64,000 nt of DNA from positions 270,965-334,964 of the forward strand of contig NZ_AUBV01000006.1 in NCBI RefSeq assembly GCF_000429425.1, in the 5' to 3' direction. Source of the DNA: Algoriphagus mannitolivorans DSM 15301 (lineage in GTDB: Bacteria; Bacteroidota; Bacteroidia; Cytophagales; Cyclobacteriaceae). Both the position numbers and the translations under genes were made by a program. Positions 25,397 through 35,600 of this stretch are shown in pieces (position 1 is the first letter of the stretch; every line of letters begins with the position of its first letter). Under the pieces are notes generated by a model, which did not search any database, was not told the origin of the DNA, and worked only from the letters and a program-made list of their open reading frames with translations.

Positions 25397-28300
25397 TGGA
25401 GATAGATTTCCGGAGATATAAAGGAGTGAGGTAAAATCTGAATGGGATAATCCTGGTTCCAGGATTTGTTGACTAACAGCCTGTTTTGACCGTTGATGCG
25501 CAGGGAAACCGGGAAATCTTCTAGGACTTTTGCCTTAGAACCTAGCCTTGGGAACTCCAATTGAAAGGTCTTGGCAAGTCCGCTGCGGATGGAAGCCGGA
25601 TGGACGCCAATCTCTACATTGAGCACTCTTCCCAAGCTGTCTCTTTCTGACATCATAACTCCCGGAATGGTGATTTCCACGGACAGAGGATTGGCAATGG
25701 ATACTTCCAGATGATAAGATTCGGCAGCTTCTTCAAGGACTTCGAAAGCAGTAGATATTCCCCGGATATACCCTCGTTCTGTGACGTCAGTTTCTGCTTC
25801 AAGCTCAATGGAAAGAAGTTCTTCAGCAGAAATTTTCCCCAGCCCGATTTTGAAATACGTCAGGGCTTTTGGGGCCAGATTGTAGTGCATCTCTTTCTCT
25901 GGATAGACGATGACCGTGCTGTCGTTATTGAATTTCAGATAGGCTTTCAGGGAAATGTTGATGGGGATGTTGTCCGCATTGATCAATTCTCCGGTGAGGC
26001 TAAGCGTGCTGTCCACTTGGACCAGATTTGCCTGATAGAATGCTGCAAAAGGCTTTTTTACGCGGTCATCTTTCACAGTTGGGAAGGATGAAATCACCCT
26101 TTTACCCATCTTTTTGAAAAGGGTATAGGAGTACGAAATCACTTGTTCCTCGGGAATTTCCAGATTGAGCTTAGGAGGTAGGATGTACCAGCTTCCGTTG
26201 ATTTTTTCCAACTCCATCTTTTCCTTGGATTCACGTGGTCCTAAAGAGGTTCTCCAGCGGCTATGAACCAGAAATGACGCGGATGATTCTTCCCACGATA
26301 AAGTGTCAAGTTTGAGTTGATCCAGCTTGGCAAAAGAGGGGAGGAGACCTCCGTCTTTCACGGATTTTTCCAAGAGGTATTGATCGAGGGAATAATCAGG
26401 GGAAGGTTTGAAGAACTTAAATGCATCCTCGAAACGCTGAAAATCCAGATGGTCGTAAAAGGTATAGATCGCTGTGCCGGGGTCTTTTTGTTCATTGACC
26501 AAGAGGAGCTCATAGACCCGGATGACTAAAAAGCCTGAGAAAATCATAAATGGAAGCCAAGAGGAAAAGTAAATAACCGGCTTAGGATAATCGGGGATTA
26601 CCTCCTCCGAGATCAGCTCCTCCTGTGTTTTCTTGAACTGAAACAGATAAAGCAGGGTGAGCAAAAAGGCGATGGCAACGGTAGAAAAAGGAAAGATTCC
26701 CCATACCAACTTCAATACCGGATGAAGTTCGGTAGGCTGTACAGGCTGTACCGTTGAGATATTCCCTTTCTCCCAGACCATGATACCGTTTTCCAGCTGG
26801 ACAGTTCTATTCCAGCCGGTATAGAACAGTAGGGGATCATAATATCGGTCGTTGCTGAAAATGTATTTGAGCTGGTATTTCTCCGAGTCGGTGAGAAAGT
26901 CCGTCAAGCTAGCCATGCCTTCCTCGTAGAGGTATTTGGCATTTTCCAGGCGTTCCACGGCTTTGGAGGTCATTTCAGGAAGCCTTCTGGCCGAGTGATA
27001 ATTCCCATCAATACTGGCAGCTAGAGTATTGGCGCTAAGCCAAGCCATTTGATCCCCAAATCCCAATGTCAAATACCTCCATCGCATGTGGTCATCCCGG
27101 TTTAGGAAGTTGAGAATGGGCTCAATCTTTACCTCAGAAGGCTGGAGAGGTCTAAAACTAGCTAGATGAAAGATGTAGATAATGAACAGAAAGTAGGACA
27201 GGCCACTCAATCCAGAAAGGAGAAAATGGGAGGTTTCACCGAATTTCCTGACCCAATATTGCCGGACATCTCCTGAGATAAAGGATAAAATAAAATGGCT
27301 CAGGTAGGGAATGGCGATTATAGAAGCCCAAAAACCAAACCGGTCCAGTGTCAGGATGTTGAAGGCGGTTTCGCCAAGCATCATCCTGGGAAGAGGCGTG
27401 GTGCCCCCGCTTCCCAATAACAGACAGAGGTAAAAGGATACAGCCCAACCCAAATGTCTTTTGTGTCGGGTAATCAGCCAGGAAATGGCGGGCAAAAGCG
27501 CGAATATGAGTAATAGTGGGATGACATAGAAAATCAGCCCAGAGCTGGTGACTTCCATGAAATTGTCCCTGGAACCGTGAGGAATGGGGACTTGGCTAAT
27601 GGGGTCAGTTCGGCTCCAGTACCAATAAGGGAAAATCAGGGTAATGGTGAAGAATATCGCCAAAATCCCGAAAAGGAGAATCTCTTTTTTCTTTTTCCAA
27701 GCTTGGACTAAAAGCTGGGGAATAAAGCTGCCCAAAAGGGGGCGCTTGGCTAAATCGGCAGAGCCATCTACCAAAGCCATGAGCATGGTCGGTGCAATGA
27801 AAAACACCATCCCAAAGATGGCTGTCACATGATGGGAACTGACTACCACCCCAATAAAAGCCAAGGAAAGAATCAGGTATCTAAAATCTGATTTCTTGAT
27901 GTATTGATATAAAAATGGAATGGAGTTGAGCAGAAGCGCCAGACCGGTCAGGGTGGGGACTTGCCCATATACGTGCAGGGTTTCTACCAATGAACTCAGG
28001 ATCACGGTCAGAATTGCCGCTACGCCTGCGGTTCTTTTGTCGTAGAAGATCTTGGTAAATCTATAGACACCGATAATGAGCCCTTCAAAAACAATAGTTC
28101 CATAGATGGCAAAAGCTACTTTGAACGGGAAGACTTTCCCCAAAAGTGCTACTGCCTGATGGACCAAAGGGGGGTAGCTGATCGTCAGAAATCCGGTGTA
28201 CCAGCGGTATTCCCAGGGTTCGAACCAAAACCGGGAATAGTGGTCTGCAAAAAAAATGTGAACGTACGCGTCATAAGTCTGGGTCAGCGTGAAGTACATA

Positions 28301-28401
28301 ATTACTCCATGCGTTAATAAACCAAGGGAAAGAGCTACCAGAAGTAATCTCTTTCCCATAAACTCGGACCATAAATTCTGTGATTGTGGATTCATCCGCA
28401 A
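25393..28401 (-). CDS. Large GT-C-like membrane protein (1002 aa)
   Basis: Residues 1-420 contain about 11 helices. An acidic motif in the first outside loop (TQTYDAYVHIFFADHYSRFW) and a later YWSRTDPISQVP loop are features of GT-C glycosyltransferases that use polyprenyl-phosphate sugars. Two further helices lie near residues 570-640 and are followed by a long periplasmic part (650-1002) with beta-sandwich character (SLTGELINADNIPINISLKA; VSIANPLSVEITIPGV). No exact family is recognised. Its place between manC and the lipoprotein suggests a transferase or polymer-modifying membrane enzyme in a mannose-containing exopolysaccharide or glycoprotein pathway. Confidence 0.65.
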   Translation of the reverse strand: MRMNPQSQNLWSEFMGKRLLLVALSLGLLTHGVIMYFTLTQTYDAYVHIFFADHYSRFWFEPWEYRWYTGFLTISYPPLVHQAVALLGKVFPFKVAFAIYGTIVFEGLIIGVYRFTKIFYDKRTAGVAAILTVILSSLVETLHVYGQVPTLTGLALLLNSIPFLYQYIKKSDFRYLILSLAFIGVVVSSHHVTAIFGMVFFIAPTMLMALVDGSADLAKRPLLGSFIPQLLVQAWKKKKEILLFGILAIFFTITLIFPYWYWSRTDPISQVPIPHGSRDNFMEVTSSGLIFYVIPLLLIFALLPAISWLITRHKRHLGWAVSFYLCLLLGSGGTTPLPRMMLGETAFNILTLDRFGFWASIIAIPYLSHFILSFISGDVRQYWVRKFGETSHFLLSGLSGLSYFLFIIYIFHLASFRPLQPSEVKIEPILNFLNRDDHMRWRYLTLGFGDQMAWLSANTLAASIDGNYHSARRLPEMTSKAVERLENAKYLYEEGMASLTDFLTDSEKYQLKYIFSNDRYYDPLLFYTGWNRTVQLENGIMVWEKGNISTVQPVQPTELHPVLKLVWGIFPFSTVAIAFLLTLLYLFQFKKTQEELISEEVIPDYPKPVIYFSSWLPFMIFSGFLVIRVYELLLVNEQKDPGTAIYTFYDHLDFQRFEDAFKFFKPSPDYSLDQYLLEKSVKDGGLLPSFAKLDQLKLDTLSWEESSASFLVHSRWRTSLGPRESKEKMELEKINGSWYILPPKLNLEIPEEQVISYSYTLFKKMGKRVISSFPTVKDDRVKKPFAAFYQANLVQVDSTLSLTGELINADNIPINISLKAYLKFNNDSTVIVYPEKEMHYNLAPKALTYFKIGLGKISAEELLSIELEAETDVTERGYIRGISTAFEVLEEAAESYHLEVSIANPLSVEITIPGVMMSERDSLGRVLNVEIGVHPASIRSGLAKTFQLEFPRLGSKAKVLEDFPVSLRINGQNRLLVNKSWNQDYPIQILPHSFISPEIYLQ

Positions 28402-28414
28402 AAGTCAAGGGCAA

Positions 28415-29500
28415 TTAAATATAAAGTTCTCCCTTGATTTCTTTTACTTTGGCCACATATTCTTTAATCTGTTGTTCATTTTCTTTTTTGCAAATCAACA
28501 AAGCTTCGGGGGTATTGACGATAATCAAGTCATCTAAGCCACCGATTACCATGAGCTTTTCCTCGTTGCTATGTACTAAGCAACCTTTGCTGTCCACCAA
28601 AATGGTGCTTTTGCTGTTGCAGGCATTTTGAGACTCGTCCTTGGAAAAGTTTTCCCAAGCACTGTTCCAGGTTCCCAAATCATTCCACTGAAAATAGGAT
28701 GGAATCACGTACACATTCTTGGCCTTTTCCATGATTGCATAATCAATAGAAATAGATCGACATTCGCTGTAAATTTTTTCAATGGACTTTTCTTCCTCAG
28801 GTGTGCCTATCGCCGGCATAGCCTCATGAAACAAGTCATAAAAGTGTCTTGCATGCTCCCAGAAGGCCTGAATAATATCCTCTGCTTTCCAGATAAAGAT
28901 TCCTGAGTTCCAGAAATATTCTCCTGACATCAGGAATTTTTTAGCGGTGTCACGATCTGGCTTTTCAGTAAATCGCTTTACCTGGAACACGTTTTCAGCT
29001 TCGTTCTTTTCGCCTTTTTGGATATATCCGTATCCGGTATTGGGGTGATTGGGCTGGATTCCCAAAGTGACAAATGCTTCGTGTTTTTCGGTGAAATCCA
29101 ATGCCTTTAGGCAGGTTTCTTCAAACAAATCCAAATCTCCAATCAGGTGGTCACTTGGGGCCACGATAAAATTGGCTTTGGGATTCATCTTTTTCAACTT
29201 GAAAGAAAAGTAGGCTACACATGCTGCGGTGTTTTTTCTTTCCGGCTCAGCAATGATATTCTCGAGCGGAAGGTTTGGCAGTTGTTGCTGAACGATCCCT
29301 ACGTACTCTTTCGAGGTGACGATGTAGATATTTTCTTCTGGGATAAAATTCGAGAATCTGTCGTAGGTACTCTGAATAAGGGTTTTTCCGGTATTTAGAA
29401 TATCCAGGAATTGCTTGGGAAAGCTGGATTTGCTCATGGGCCAAAAACGACTTCCAACTCCACCGGCCATAATTGCGACGTAATGATTTTTATTTTTCAT
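28415..29500 (-). CDS. manC: Mannose-1-phosphate guanylyltransferase
   Basis: The 361-residue enzyme has the nucleotidyltransferase signature IMAGGVGSRFWPMSKSSFPKQF (residues 10-31 in part), the metal-site VAPSDHLI, and later FTEKPD, YFWNSGIFIW and NDLGTWNS motifs. It makes GDP-mannose from mannose-1-phosphate and GTP in the cytosol. The C-terminal cupin isomerase domain of bifunctional AlgA/ManC enzymes is absent; a stand-alone cupin of that kind is encoded at 36717, in the H-NOX operon. Confidence 0.92.
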   Translation of the reverse strand: MKNKNHYVAIMAGGVGSRFWPMSKSSFPKQFLDILNTGKTLIQSTYDRFSNFIPEENIYIVTSKEYVGIVQQQLPNLPLENIIAEPERKNTAACVAYFSFKLKKMNPKANFIVAPSDHLIGDLDLFEETCLKALDFTEKHEAFVTLGIQPNHPNTGYGYIQKGEKNEAENVFQVKRFTEKPDRDTAKKFLMSGEYFWNSGIFIWKAEDIIQAFWEHARHFYDLFHEAMPAIGTPEEEKSIEKIYSECRSISIDYAIMEKAKNVYVIPSYFQWNDLGTWNSAWENFSKDESQNACNSKSTILVDSKGCLVHSNEEKLMVIGGLDDLIIVNTPEALLICKKENEQQIKEYVAKVKEIKGELYI

Positions 29501-29538
29501 GGTTCTATAGTTTACAGGTTGTGGTTAAAAATTTCAGC

Positions 29539-30426
29539 TTAGTTAAGCGTAGGCTGGATTTTGATTTTTTGCTTTTTGGACTTGCTGACCAAAGACTTTG
29601 GCTTAGACTTGATGTGGTAGTTGTAGTACAGTTTCAGCAGTTGAAGAGGGATTCTAATAGTATCTTTCAATTTCAATCTGGAGTCACCGACTTCTGTCCA
29701 GTGAAGCAATGGGTATTCTAAAACTCCCCGCTGTAGGGTGGTTTTTCCAAACTTTTCCTGAAGTCTCAAGAAAATCTCCACATCAAATAACCAAGGTGTA
29801 TTAAATGGCTTGCTAAATAAAAATGGGATCAAGTTTCTCTGAAAAATCTTTGCACCGCACTGGGTATCCTGAAAGTTTGCCTTTAGGATGGTTCTGATCA
29901 TCTTCTTGATCACCTTACTGGCAAAAGATCTGCTCTCATCCCGCTGGATATTTGCTCCCAATCGGCTGATTCGGCTTCCTACCACCGCACCAAACTTGGG
30001 GTTGGCTTCTTTAAATTTCGCCATCATCAACCATTCTTCTGGCAAGGTGGCTAAATCTGCATCCAAAAATCCGATCAGGCTGGATGGATAATTTTTGTGT
30101 ACGAATAGCATTCCGCTTCTGACGGCTTCCGCTTTTCCACCATTTTGCGCTTGATTGACGACACAAACGTTGGAAGGACACTCTGTCTGAAGACCTCTCA
30201 AAACTGCCAAAGTCCTGTCCTTGCTTCCGTCATTTACCAAACAGATCAAAACTTCTGGATGCTGGTCTGCGAAAGTTTTGAATTCCTGATAGGCAAACCG
30301 CTCTTCCTCATTGTAGCAAGGAACTACGATTGCATATTGATGCTTGACAACCGGTTCATAGTTAAGTGCTTCTTTGAGCATATTCTGAACAGGATTGATT
30401 CTTGTATTTTCAGATGGCTTTTTCAT
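29539..30426 (-). CDS. Family 2 glycosyltransferase (polyprenyl-phosphate sugar synthase type)
   Basis: The 295-residue GT-A protein has IVVPCYNEEERF (near residue 33), a VNDGSKDRT motif, FLDADLAT and SRLGANIQRDESR with a DTQCGAKIF loop, typical of DPM1-like transferases that charge a polyprenyl phosphate with a sugar, perhaps mannose given manC next door. It heads the operon. ATG 30426 is the longest start. ATG 30381 (MLKEALNYEPVVKHQY) leaves the whole domain intact and would better suit a sigma-54 transcription start near 30426. Confidence 0.88.
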   Translation of the reverse strand: MKKPSENTRINPVQNMLKEALNYEPVVKHQYAIVVPCYNEEERFAYQEFKTFADQHPEVLICLVNDGSKDRTLAVLRGLQTECPSNVCVVNQAQNGGKAEAVRSGMLFVHKNYPSSLIGFLDADLATLPEEWLMMAKFKEANPKFGAVVGSRISRLGANIQRDESRSFASKVIKKMIRTILKANFQDTQCGAKIFQRNLIPFLFSKPFNTPWLFDVEIFLRLQEKFGKTTLQRGVLEYPLLHWTEVGDSRLKLKDTIRIPLQLLKLYYNYHIKSKPKSLVSKSKKQKIKIQPTLN

Positions 30427-30433
30427 TTGTTTT

Positions 30434-30453
30434 GATTTATGGTCCGTGCCAAC
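30434..30453 (-). promoter_or_regulatory. Weak sigma-54-like promoter of the polysaccharide operon
   Basis: On the minus strand GTTGGCACGGACCATAAATC has a perfect -24 element (TTGGCACG), but the -12 position reads AA instead of GC. An ATTCC-N7-GGAAT operator lies about 109 bp upstream of the predicted start, near 30426. Confidence 0.3.
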
Positions 30454-30526
30454 TTTAATTCAAATTAATGTCCAAAATCATAAAATACTGTAAATCAATA
30501 GATTAAGTTTATTTGAGGTATTTTAT

Positions 30527-30543
30527 ATTCCAGATATTGGAAT
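30527..30543. promoter_or_regulatory. ATTCC-N7-GGAAT operator between the GT2 gene and the sigma-54 regulator
   Basis: ATTCC-AGATATT-GGAAT lies in the divergent region 62 bp before the response regulator start and 100 bp before the glycosyltransferase start. On the regulator side no GG-N10-GC element is visible, so the site more likely serves the polysaccharide operon, or autoregulates the regulator from a promoter of another type. Confidence 0.6.
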
Positions 30544-30604
30544 TTTTTCCAGATTTTGAATCAGAATAACTGATTTGTTCTTACCTTTTATTGAGTTCAA
30601 TCCT

Positions 30605-31972
30605 ATGTCTATGAGTCAGTTCAAGATTTTTATTGTAGAGGATGATCCTTGGTATGGTCAGATTCTTCACTATCATCTAAGTCTAAATCCAGATTATGAG
30701 GTTACCCTTTTTGGCTCAGCCAAAGAATGCCTTCAAAACCTTCCAAAAAAGCCGGATTTGATCACGTTGGACTTTGGCCTTCCTGATATGTCCGGTGACA
30801 AGCTTTTCAATAAGATCAAAGAAACGGACCCGAATATTCCTGTGATCATGATCAGTGGGCAGGAGGATATTTCTGTTGCGGTGAATTTGCTGAAGGCCGG
30901 TGTAACAGATTACTTAGTCAAGGATGATGCGACCAAGGACTTGCTTTGGAACAGTGTGATCAAAATCCGGGAAAACCAATCTCTGAAAAAAGAAGTGGAA
31001 GTGCTGAAAGAGGAGTTGGGGCAAAAATTCTCTTTTGAAAACACGATTATCGGCCAAAGCCCGGCTCTGAAGCGGACATTTGTTTTGATCGAAAAAGCTT
31101 CCAAAACGCAAATCAACGTATCCATCACCGGAGAGACTGGTACGGGTAAGGAAGTGATCGCCAAGGCAATCCATTATAATAGTGACCGGAAAAAGAAAAA
31201 GTTTGTGCCGGTAAATATGGCCGCGATTCCCAAGGATCTGATCGAAAGTGAGCTTTTTGGCTATGAGAAAGGGGCTTTTACCGGGGCGACTGCAAGAAGG
31301 ATTGGCAAATTCGAGGAGGGAAATGGGGGGACAGTTTTTCTGGATGAAATAGCCGAGATGGATTTGAACCTCCAGTCCAAACTTTTACGGGTTCTTCAGG
31401 AACGTGAATTAACTCGCGTCGGAGGAAATGAACAGGTCAAGCTGGATGTCAGGATTCTTATTGCCACGCATAAGAATCTTTCGGAGGAAGTGAAAAAAGG
31501 AAATTTCCGGGAAGATCTTTTTTTCAGGATTATGGGCCTTCCGATCGAACTCCCACCTTTGAGAGAGAGAGGGCAGGATATTTTGCTTTTGGCCAAGCAT
31601 TTTATCGATGAAGCCGCAAAGGCAGATAAAAAAGCCCCGAAGAGTCTCTCCAACTCCGCCAAGGAAAAATTGATGTCCTATCCTTGGCCTGGAAATGTAC
31701 GGGAATTAAAAGCTGTCGTGGAACTGGCAACTGTAATGGCAGATGGGAAAGAAATTGAGGCGGATGATATCTCATTTTTCTCCCCTCAAAAAGAAACCAA
31801 CCTATTTCTTTTTGAACAAAAAACACTTCGGGAGCATACCTGTGATATTGTCCGGGTTTATTTAAAAAAGTATGGAGGCGATGTCATCCAGACAGCCAAA
31901 GCTTTGGATATCGGAAAAAGCACCATTTACAAAATGATCCAGGACGGAGAGATCCTTCTTGAAGATTCCTGA
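30605..31972 (+). CDS. Sigma-54-dependent response regulator (NtrC family)
   Basis: The 455-residue protein has a receiver domain (residues 1-120; phospho-acceptor D56 in LITLDFGLPDMSG), an AAA+ sigma-54 activator domain (Walker A GETGTGKE at about 176, GAFTGA at 223-228, Walker B GGTVFLDEI) and a C-terminal Fis-type helix-turn-helix (DVIQTAKALDIGKSTIYKMI). The intact GAFTGA loop means it should activate sigma-54 promoters. ATG 30605 or 30611 starts the receiver cleanly; the upstream in-frame codon is not needed. The H-NOX/hybrid kinase operon follows at once, so it is the likely output of that phosphorelay. Confidence 0.93.
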   Translation: MSMSQFKIFIVEDDPWYGQILHYHLSLNPDYEVTLFGSAKECLQNLPKKPDLITLDFGLPDMSGDKLFNKIKETDPNIPVIMISGQEDISVAVNLLKAGVTDYLVKDDATKDLLWNSVIKIRENQSLKKEVEVLKEELGQKFSFENTIIGQSPALKRTFVLIEKASKTQINVSITGETGTGKEVIAKAIHYNSDRKKKKFVPVNMAAIPKDLIESELFGYEKGAFTGATARRIGKFEEGNGGTVFLDEIAEMDLNLQSKLLRVLQERELTRVGGNEQVKLDVRILIATHKNLSEEVKKGNFREDLFFRIMGLPIELPPLRERGQDILLLAKHFIDEAAKADKKAPKSLSNSAKEKLMSYPWPGNVRELKAVVELATVMADGKEIEADDISFFSPQKETNLFLFEQKTLREHTCDIVRVYLKKYGGDVIQTAKALDIGKSTIYKMIQDGEILLEDS

Positions 31973-32001
31973 TTTTGGAAAAAAATTCCAAAAATTGGAA
32001 A
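31965..32001 (+). promoter_or_regulatory. Two ATTCC-N7-GGAA operators upstream of the H-NOX operon
   Basis: ATTCC-TGATTTT-GGAAA (31965-31981) and ATTCC-AAAAATT-GGAAA (31985-32001) are placed exactly 20 bp centre to centre, two helical turns. The first contains the stop codon of the response regulator in its spacer. They lie about 98 and 118 bp upstream of the start predicted from the -24/-12 element at 32065. Confidence 0.65.
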
Positions 32002-32062
32002 GTTTGACAAATTTAAAACTTCCTAATAATGCTTCTCCGGCCTGTAATTGCAGATTTTCTCC

Positions 32063-32080
32063 TTTGGCTTGAACTATGCA
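32063..32080 (+). promoter_or_regulatory. Candidate sigma-54 promoter of the H-NOX operon
   Basis: TTTGGCTTGAACTATGCA contains the invariant GG-N10-GC pair of sigma-54 promoters (TGGCTT-N5-ATGCA). The expected start is near 32091, 14 nt before the H-NOX ATG. Confidence 0.6.
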
Positions 32081-32104
32081 AAAGAATTAAAAACCCCAAA
32101 TAAC

Positions 32105-32647
32105 ATGTATGGACTTGTAAATAAATCGATTCAAAACCTAGTAGAAACTAATTTTGGCCCAGATAAGTGGGAGGCTATCAAGCTCAAAAGCGGGATAGAT
32201 ATCGATTATTTTATAAGTACTCAGCCCTATGATGATTCGGTTACTTTCAAGCTGGCTGTTGCTGCTTCGGAGGTACTTGGAATTTCTGTAGATGAAGTTT
32301 TGGTGGCCTTCGGAGAATGGTGGATCCTCAAGACCAGTATGGAAAAATATGGAGGCTTGATGCAAGCCGGGGGAAATAACCTGAAGGAATTCTTGATGAA
32401 CTTACCCTTATTCCATGATAGGATTATGATGATTTACCCCAAGCTGACGCCACCGGAATTTAAAATTTCAGAAGTTGAAGACAATTCTCTTGTGCTTCAC
32501 TATTTTTCTAAAAGAGAAGGTTTGGTTTCGTTTATGAGAGGACTGCTTTTGGGTTTGGGAAAACTATATGAAAGTCCCGTAACCCTGGAACATACCCTCA
32601 GCAAAACTACAGGTTCAGATCATGAAGCATTTAAAGTAAGCTGGTGA
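32105..32647 (+). CDS. H-NOX heme nitric-oxide sensor
   Basis: The 180-residue protein starts at MYGLVNKSIQNLVETNFG, the normal H-NOX beginning; codons upstream to 32048 are rejected because they overlap the promoter. It has the proximal heme histidine H104 (LFHDRIMMIYP), the conserved proline region TPPEF at 115-119, and the propionate-binding YxSxR motif Y133, S135, R137. Five residues after R137 there is Ser rather than the Tyr that stabilises O2 in some family members, which points to NO selectivity; this needs an alignment. NO binding breaks the His-Fe bond and changes the partner kinase activity. It overlaps the kinase start by GTGA, so both are translated together. Confidence 0.95.
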   Translation: MYGLVNKSIQNLVETNFGPDKWEAIKLKSGIDIDYFISTQPYDDSVTFKLAVAASEVLGISVDEVLVAFGEWWILKTSMEKYGGLMQAGGNNLKEFLMNLPLFHDRIMMIYPKLTPPEFKISEVEDNSLVLHYFSKREGLVSFMRGLLLGLGKLYESPVTLEHTLSKTTGSDHEAFKVSW

Positions 32648-35600
32648 GCATTCCAGGAGGACATCTAGATTTTTCATCCGAGCACATTGACCGGGTTTTT
32701 CCATTTCATTTTGGATTGGATGAATCTGCTATGGTCATTTGTCAAGGTTCGAGCTTACAAAAGCTCCTAGGGGATATCCAAAAGAAGAGATTTGACAAGC
32801 TCTTCGAAATTGTCAGGCCCGGAAATGTATCCCACAAGCTGGATCACCTGAAAAACCTGGAAAACCAGACCATTCTTCTGAAAATCAAAGATCGGGACAA
32901 CCTCCTTTTCAGGGGACAATTTGACTATTATCCCGATTCCAAGCTGTTGATGTTCTGGGGTACGCCTTGGTTCAATTCCATAGAGGAAGTGGTGGAAACT
33001 AACTTATCCCTATCCGATTTTGCACCGGTAGATCCCCTGATTGATTTACTCCATTTAGTCAAAAACCATGAATTGGTGACTGAGGATCTCAAGCATTTGG
33101 TAGATACAGTCAATGTCCAAAAAGAAAAACTCAAGGAGCTTTCTTATGTCGCTTCTGCCAATTCCAACGGGATTTTATATACTGATGAAAAGGGAAATAT
33201 CACCTACGTCAATCAAGGATTCCTCAAGATGACTGGGTTTGAAGAAAAAGAGGTATTGGGCAAAACTCCTGTCGAACTGGGCAAAGGTCCGGAGACCGAT
33301 CTAGAGGAGATTCAAAAGATGCTCCAGGCCTTTTTTTCCCTGCAACCTTTCAAGGTTGAGCTCAAGCACTATCGAAAAGACGGAACTTGGTTTTGGGCCA
33401 GAATCAATGGTCAAATCATGCGTGACAATGAAGAGAAGTTTTTGAACTGCTTTTCTCTGATCGAGGATATTACCGAAGAAAAGAAGTCCAAAGAACGACT
33501 GAAGACCTTTGAACAGACTTTTCAGAAGGTCCTGGAGTTTTCCGGGGACAATGTTTGGGAACATGACTTCAGGACAGAAAAAACCCAGTTTTCCAATCTT
33601 TCCAATAATTTTCTCGGCTTGGATGTTCAAGAAGCAACAGATCTTGCCAAATTCTGGTACGAATCCATAGTACCTGAAGATTTAACTCTCCTTCAGGAAA
33701 ATGATCGAAAATACCGGGCAGGAGAAATATCTTCCCATGAATTGGTTTACAGAATCAGACACAGAAATGGAGCTGTAAAGTGGGTGTTGGATCGTGGAAT
33801 TGTCATCGAAAAAAACAGCAAAGGAAAGCCGATCAAAATCATCGGTACTCACTCTGATATAACCCGACAGAAGGAATCTGAACAGGAATTACTGGCAGTC
33901 AATAAGAAACTCGAAAGCGTACTTTTTGAACTCAAAGACGTAATATGGGCTGTGACTTTCCCAGAGCTGGAAAGTATCTTTTTCACTCCTTCGGCTGAAG
34001 ACCTCTTTGAGCTGAAAATGGAGACTATCATGAAAGACAATTCATGGATTCTCCCTCTGATTTATGAAAAAGACCATCATGTATTCCATGAGATCATCCA
34101 GGAAGCAGTTGAGAAGAAAGAGTTTTCAAGAGAATTAAGACTGAAGACATCCTCTGGAAAAATCAAGTGGATCCACGTGAAAGGAAGGCTTACCGAGGAA
34201 GATGGAGGTGCTCTCAGGCTTAATGGGATCTTGAGTGATATTTCAGAAAGAAAGCGAACCGAGGAGCTTTTGGAGGCACAGGAAAATCTCAAGAATATCT
34301 TGATCGAGCTTTCCACCACATATATCAACATGGACCTTCAGGAGGTGGATGAAAAAATCCAAGCCTCTTTGAAACGCATTGGGGAATTTGTGGACGCAGA
34401 CCGAGCCTATGTGTTTTCCTATGATCTAAAAGCCATGACCTGCAGCTGTAATCACGAATGGTGCGCTCCAGGGATAGCTCCTCAGATTCAAAATACCCAG
34501 CAAGTTTCCTTAAATGATATTCCCGAATGGCTAGAGGCACACCGGCGTGGGGAATCCTTTTTTGTGCCAGAAGTCAGTGCTCTCAAGGAACAAGGATTTG
34601 ATCAGCTTCAAGGGGTTTTGGAAGAGCAGGGAATCAAAAGTCTTATCGCCATTCCCATGATTCTTGGAAAAGAATTGGTGGGCTTTGTGGGCTTTGATTC
34701 GGTTAGGCATAGCCATAAATATTCCCAGAAAGAGGTGGAATTATTATTTGTGTTTGCACAAATGCTGATCAATGTCCAAACCCGAAAGCAATCTGAACTT
34801 AGAATCATTCAGCAAGAGGAGAAATTCAGGAACATCATTTCCAATATGAGTCTAGGCTTGCTTGAAGTGGATAACGAGGAGACTGTGCTGCATGCCAATC
34901 AAACTTTCTGCGAAATGGCAGGATATAGGATGGAAGATTTAATTGGCACCAAAGCCACGGATCTGCTTTTGACTGAAGAGTCTAAAAAAACGCTGCTGAA
35001 AAAATCAGCCTCCAGAAAGTATGGAAATTCCGACTCTTATGAATTGCAGTACAAAAAGCCAGATGGGGAATTGAGATGGTGGCATGTCAGCGGTGCGCCT
35101 AATTACAATGACAATGGCCAATTGATCGGCTCCATAGGAATTCACCTGGATATTACTGCCCAGAAGAAACTAGAAAAGGAATTGATCCGTCAGCGGGAGG
35201 AAGCCGAAAAGTCCAGACGCTCGAAAGAACTCTTCTTCGCGAATATGAGTCATGAGATCCGTACTCCGATGAATGCGATCGTGGGTATGGGCGAACAGCT
35301 CGCCAAAACCCCACTTAATGAAAGTCAAAAAGGCTATCTCTCTGCCATACAGGTGTCTGCCAACCATTTGATGGTAGTGCTCAAAGATATCTTGGACCTT
35401 TCTAAGCTTGAGGCAGGTAAGATGACCTTAGAAGTTATTGGCTTTGATTTGAAGGAAGTCTTGGGTCGGGCCAAAAAAATGATGACTCCCAAGGCTGAAG
35501 AAAAAGGTCTGAGTTTCTCGATTCGTGAGTTTGATCCAAGAATCTCCAAAGTACTGAAAGGGGATCCCTTCCGAATCAATCAGATTATCCTGAATCTGGT

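Noticed and set aside
30544..30604. Sigma-54 promoter for the response regulator itself
   Set aside because: There is no GG-N10-GC or GG-N10-GA between the operator and the start codon.
32048..32104. H-NOX start upstream of ATG 32105
   Set aside because: The extra codons overlap the predicted sigma-54 promoter and precede the conserved family start MYGLVN.
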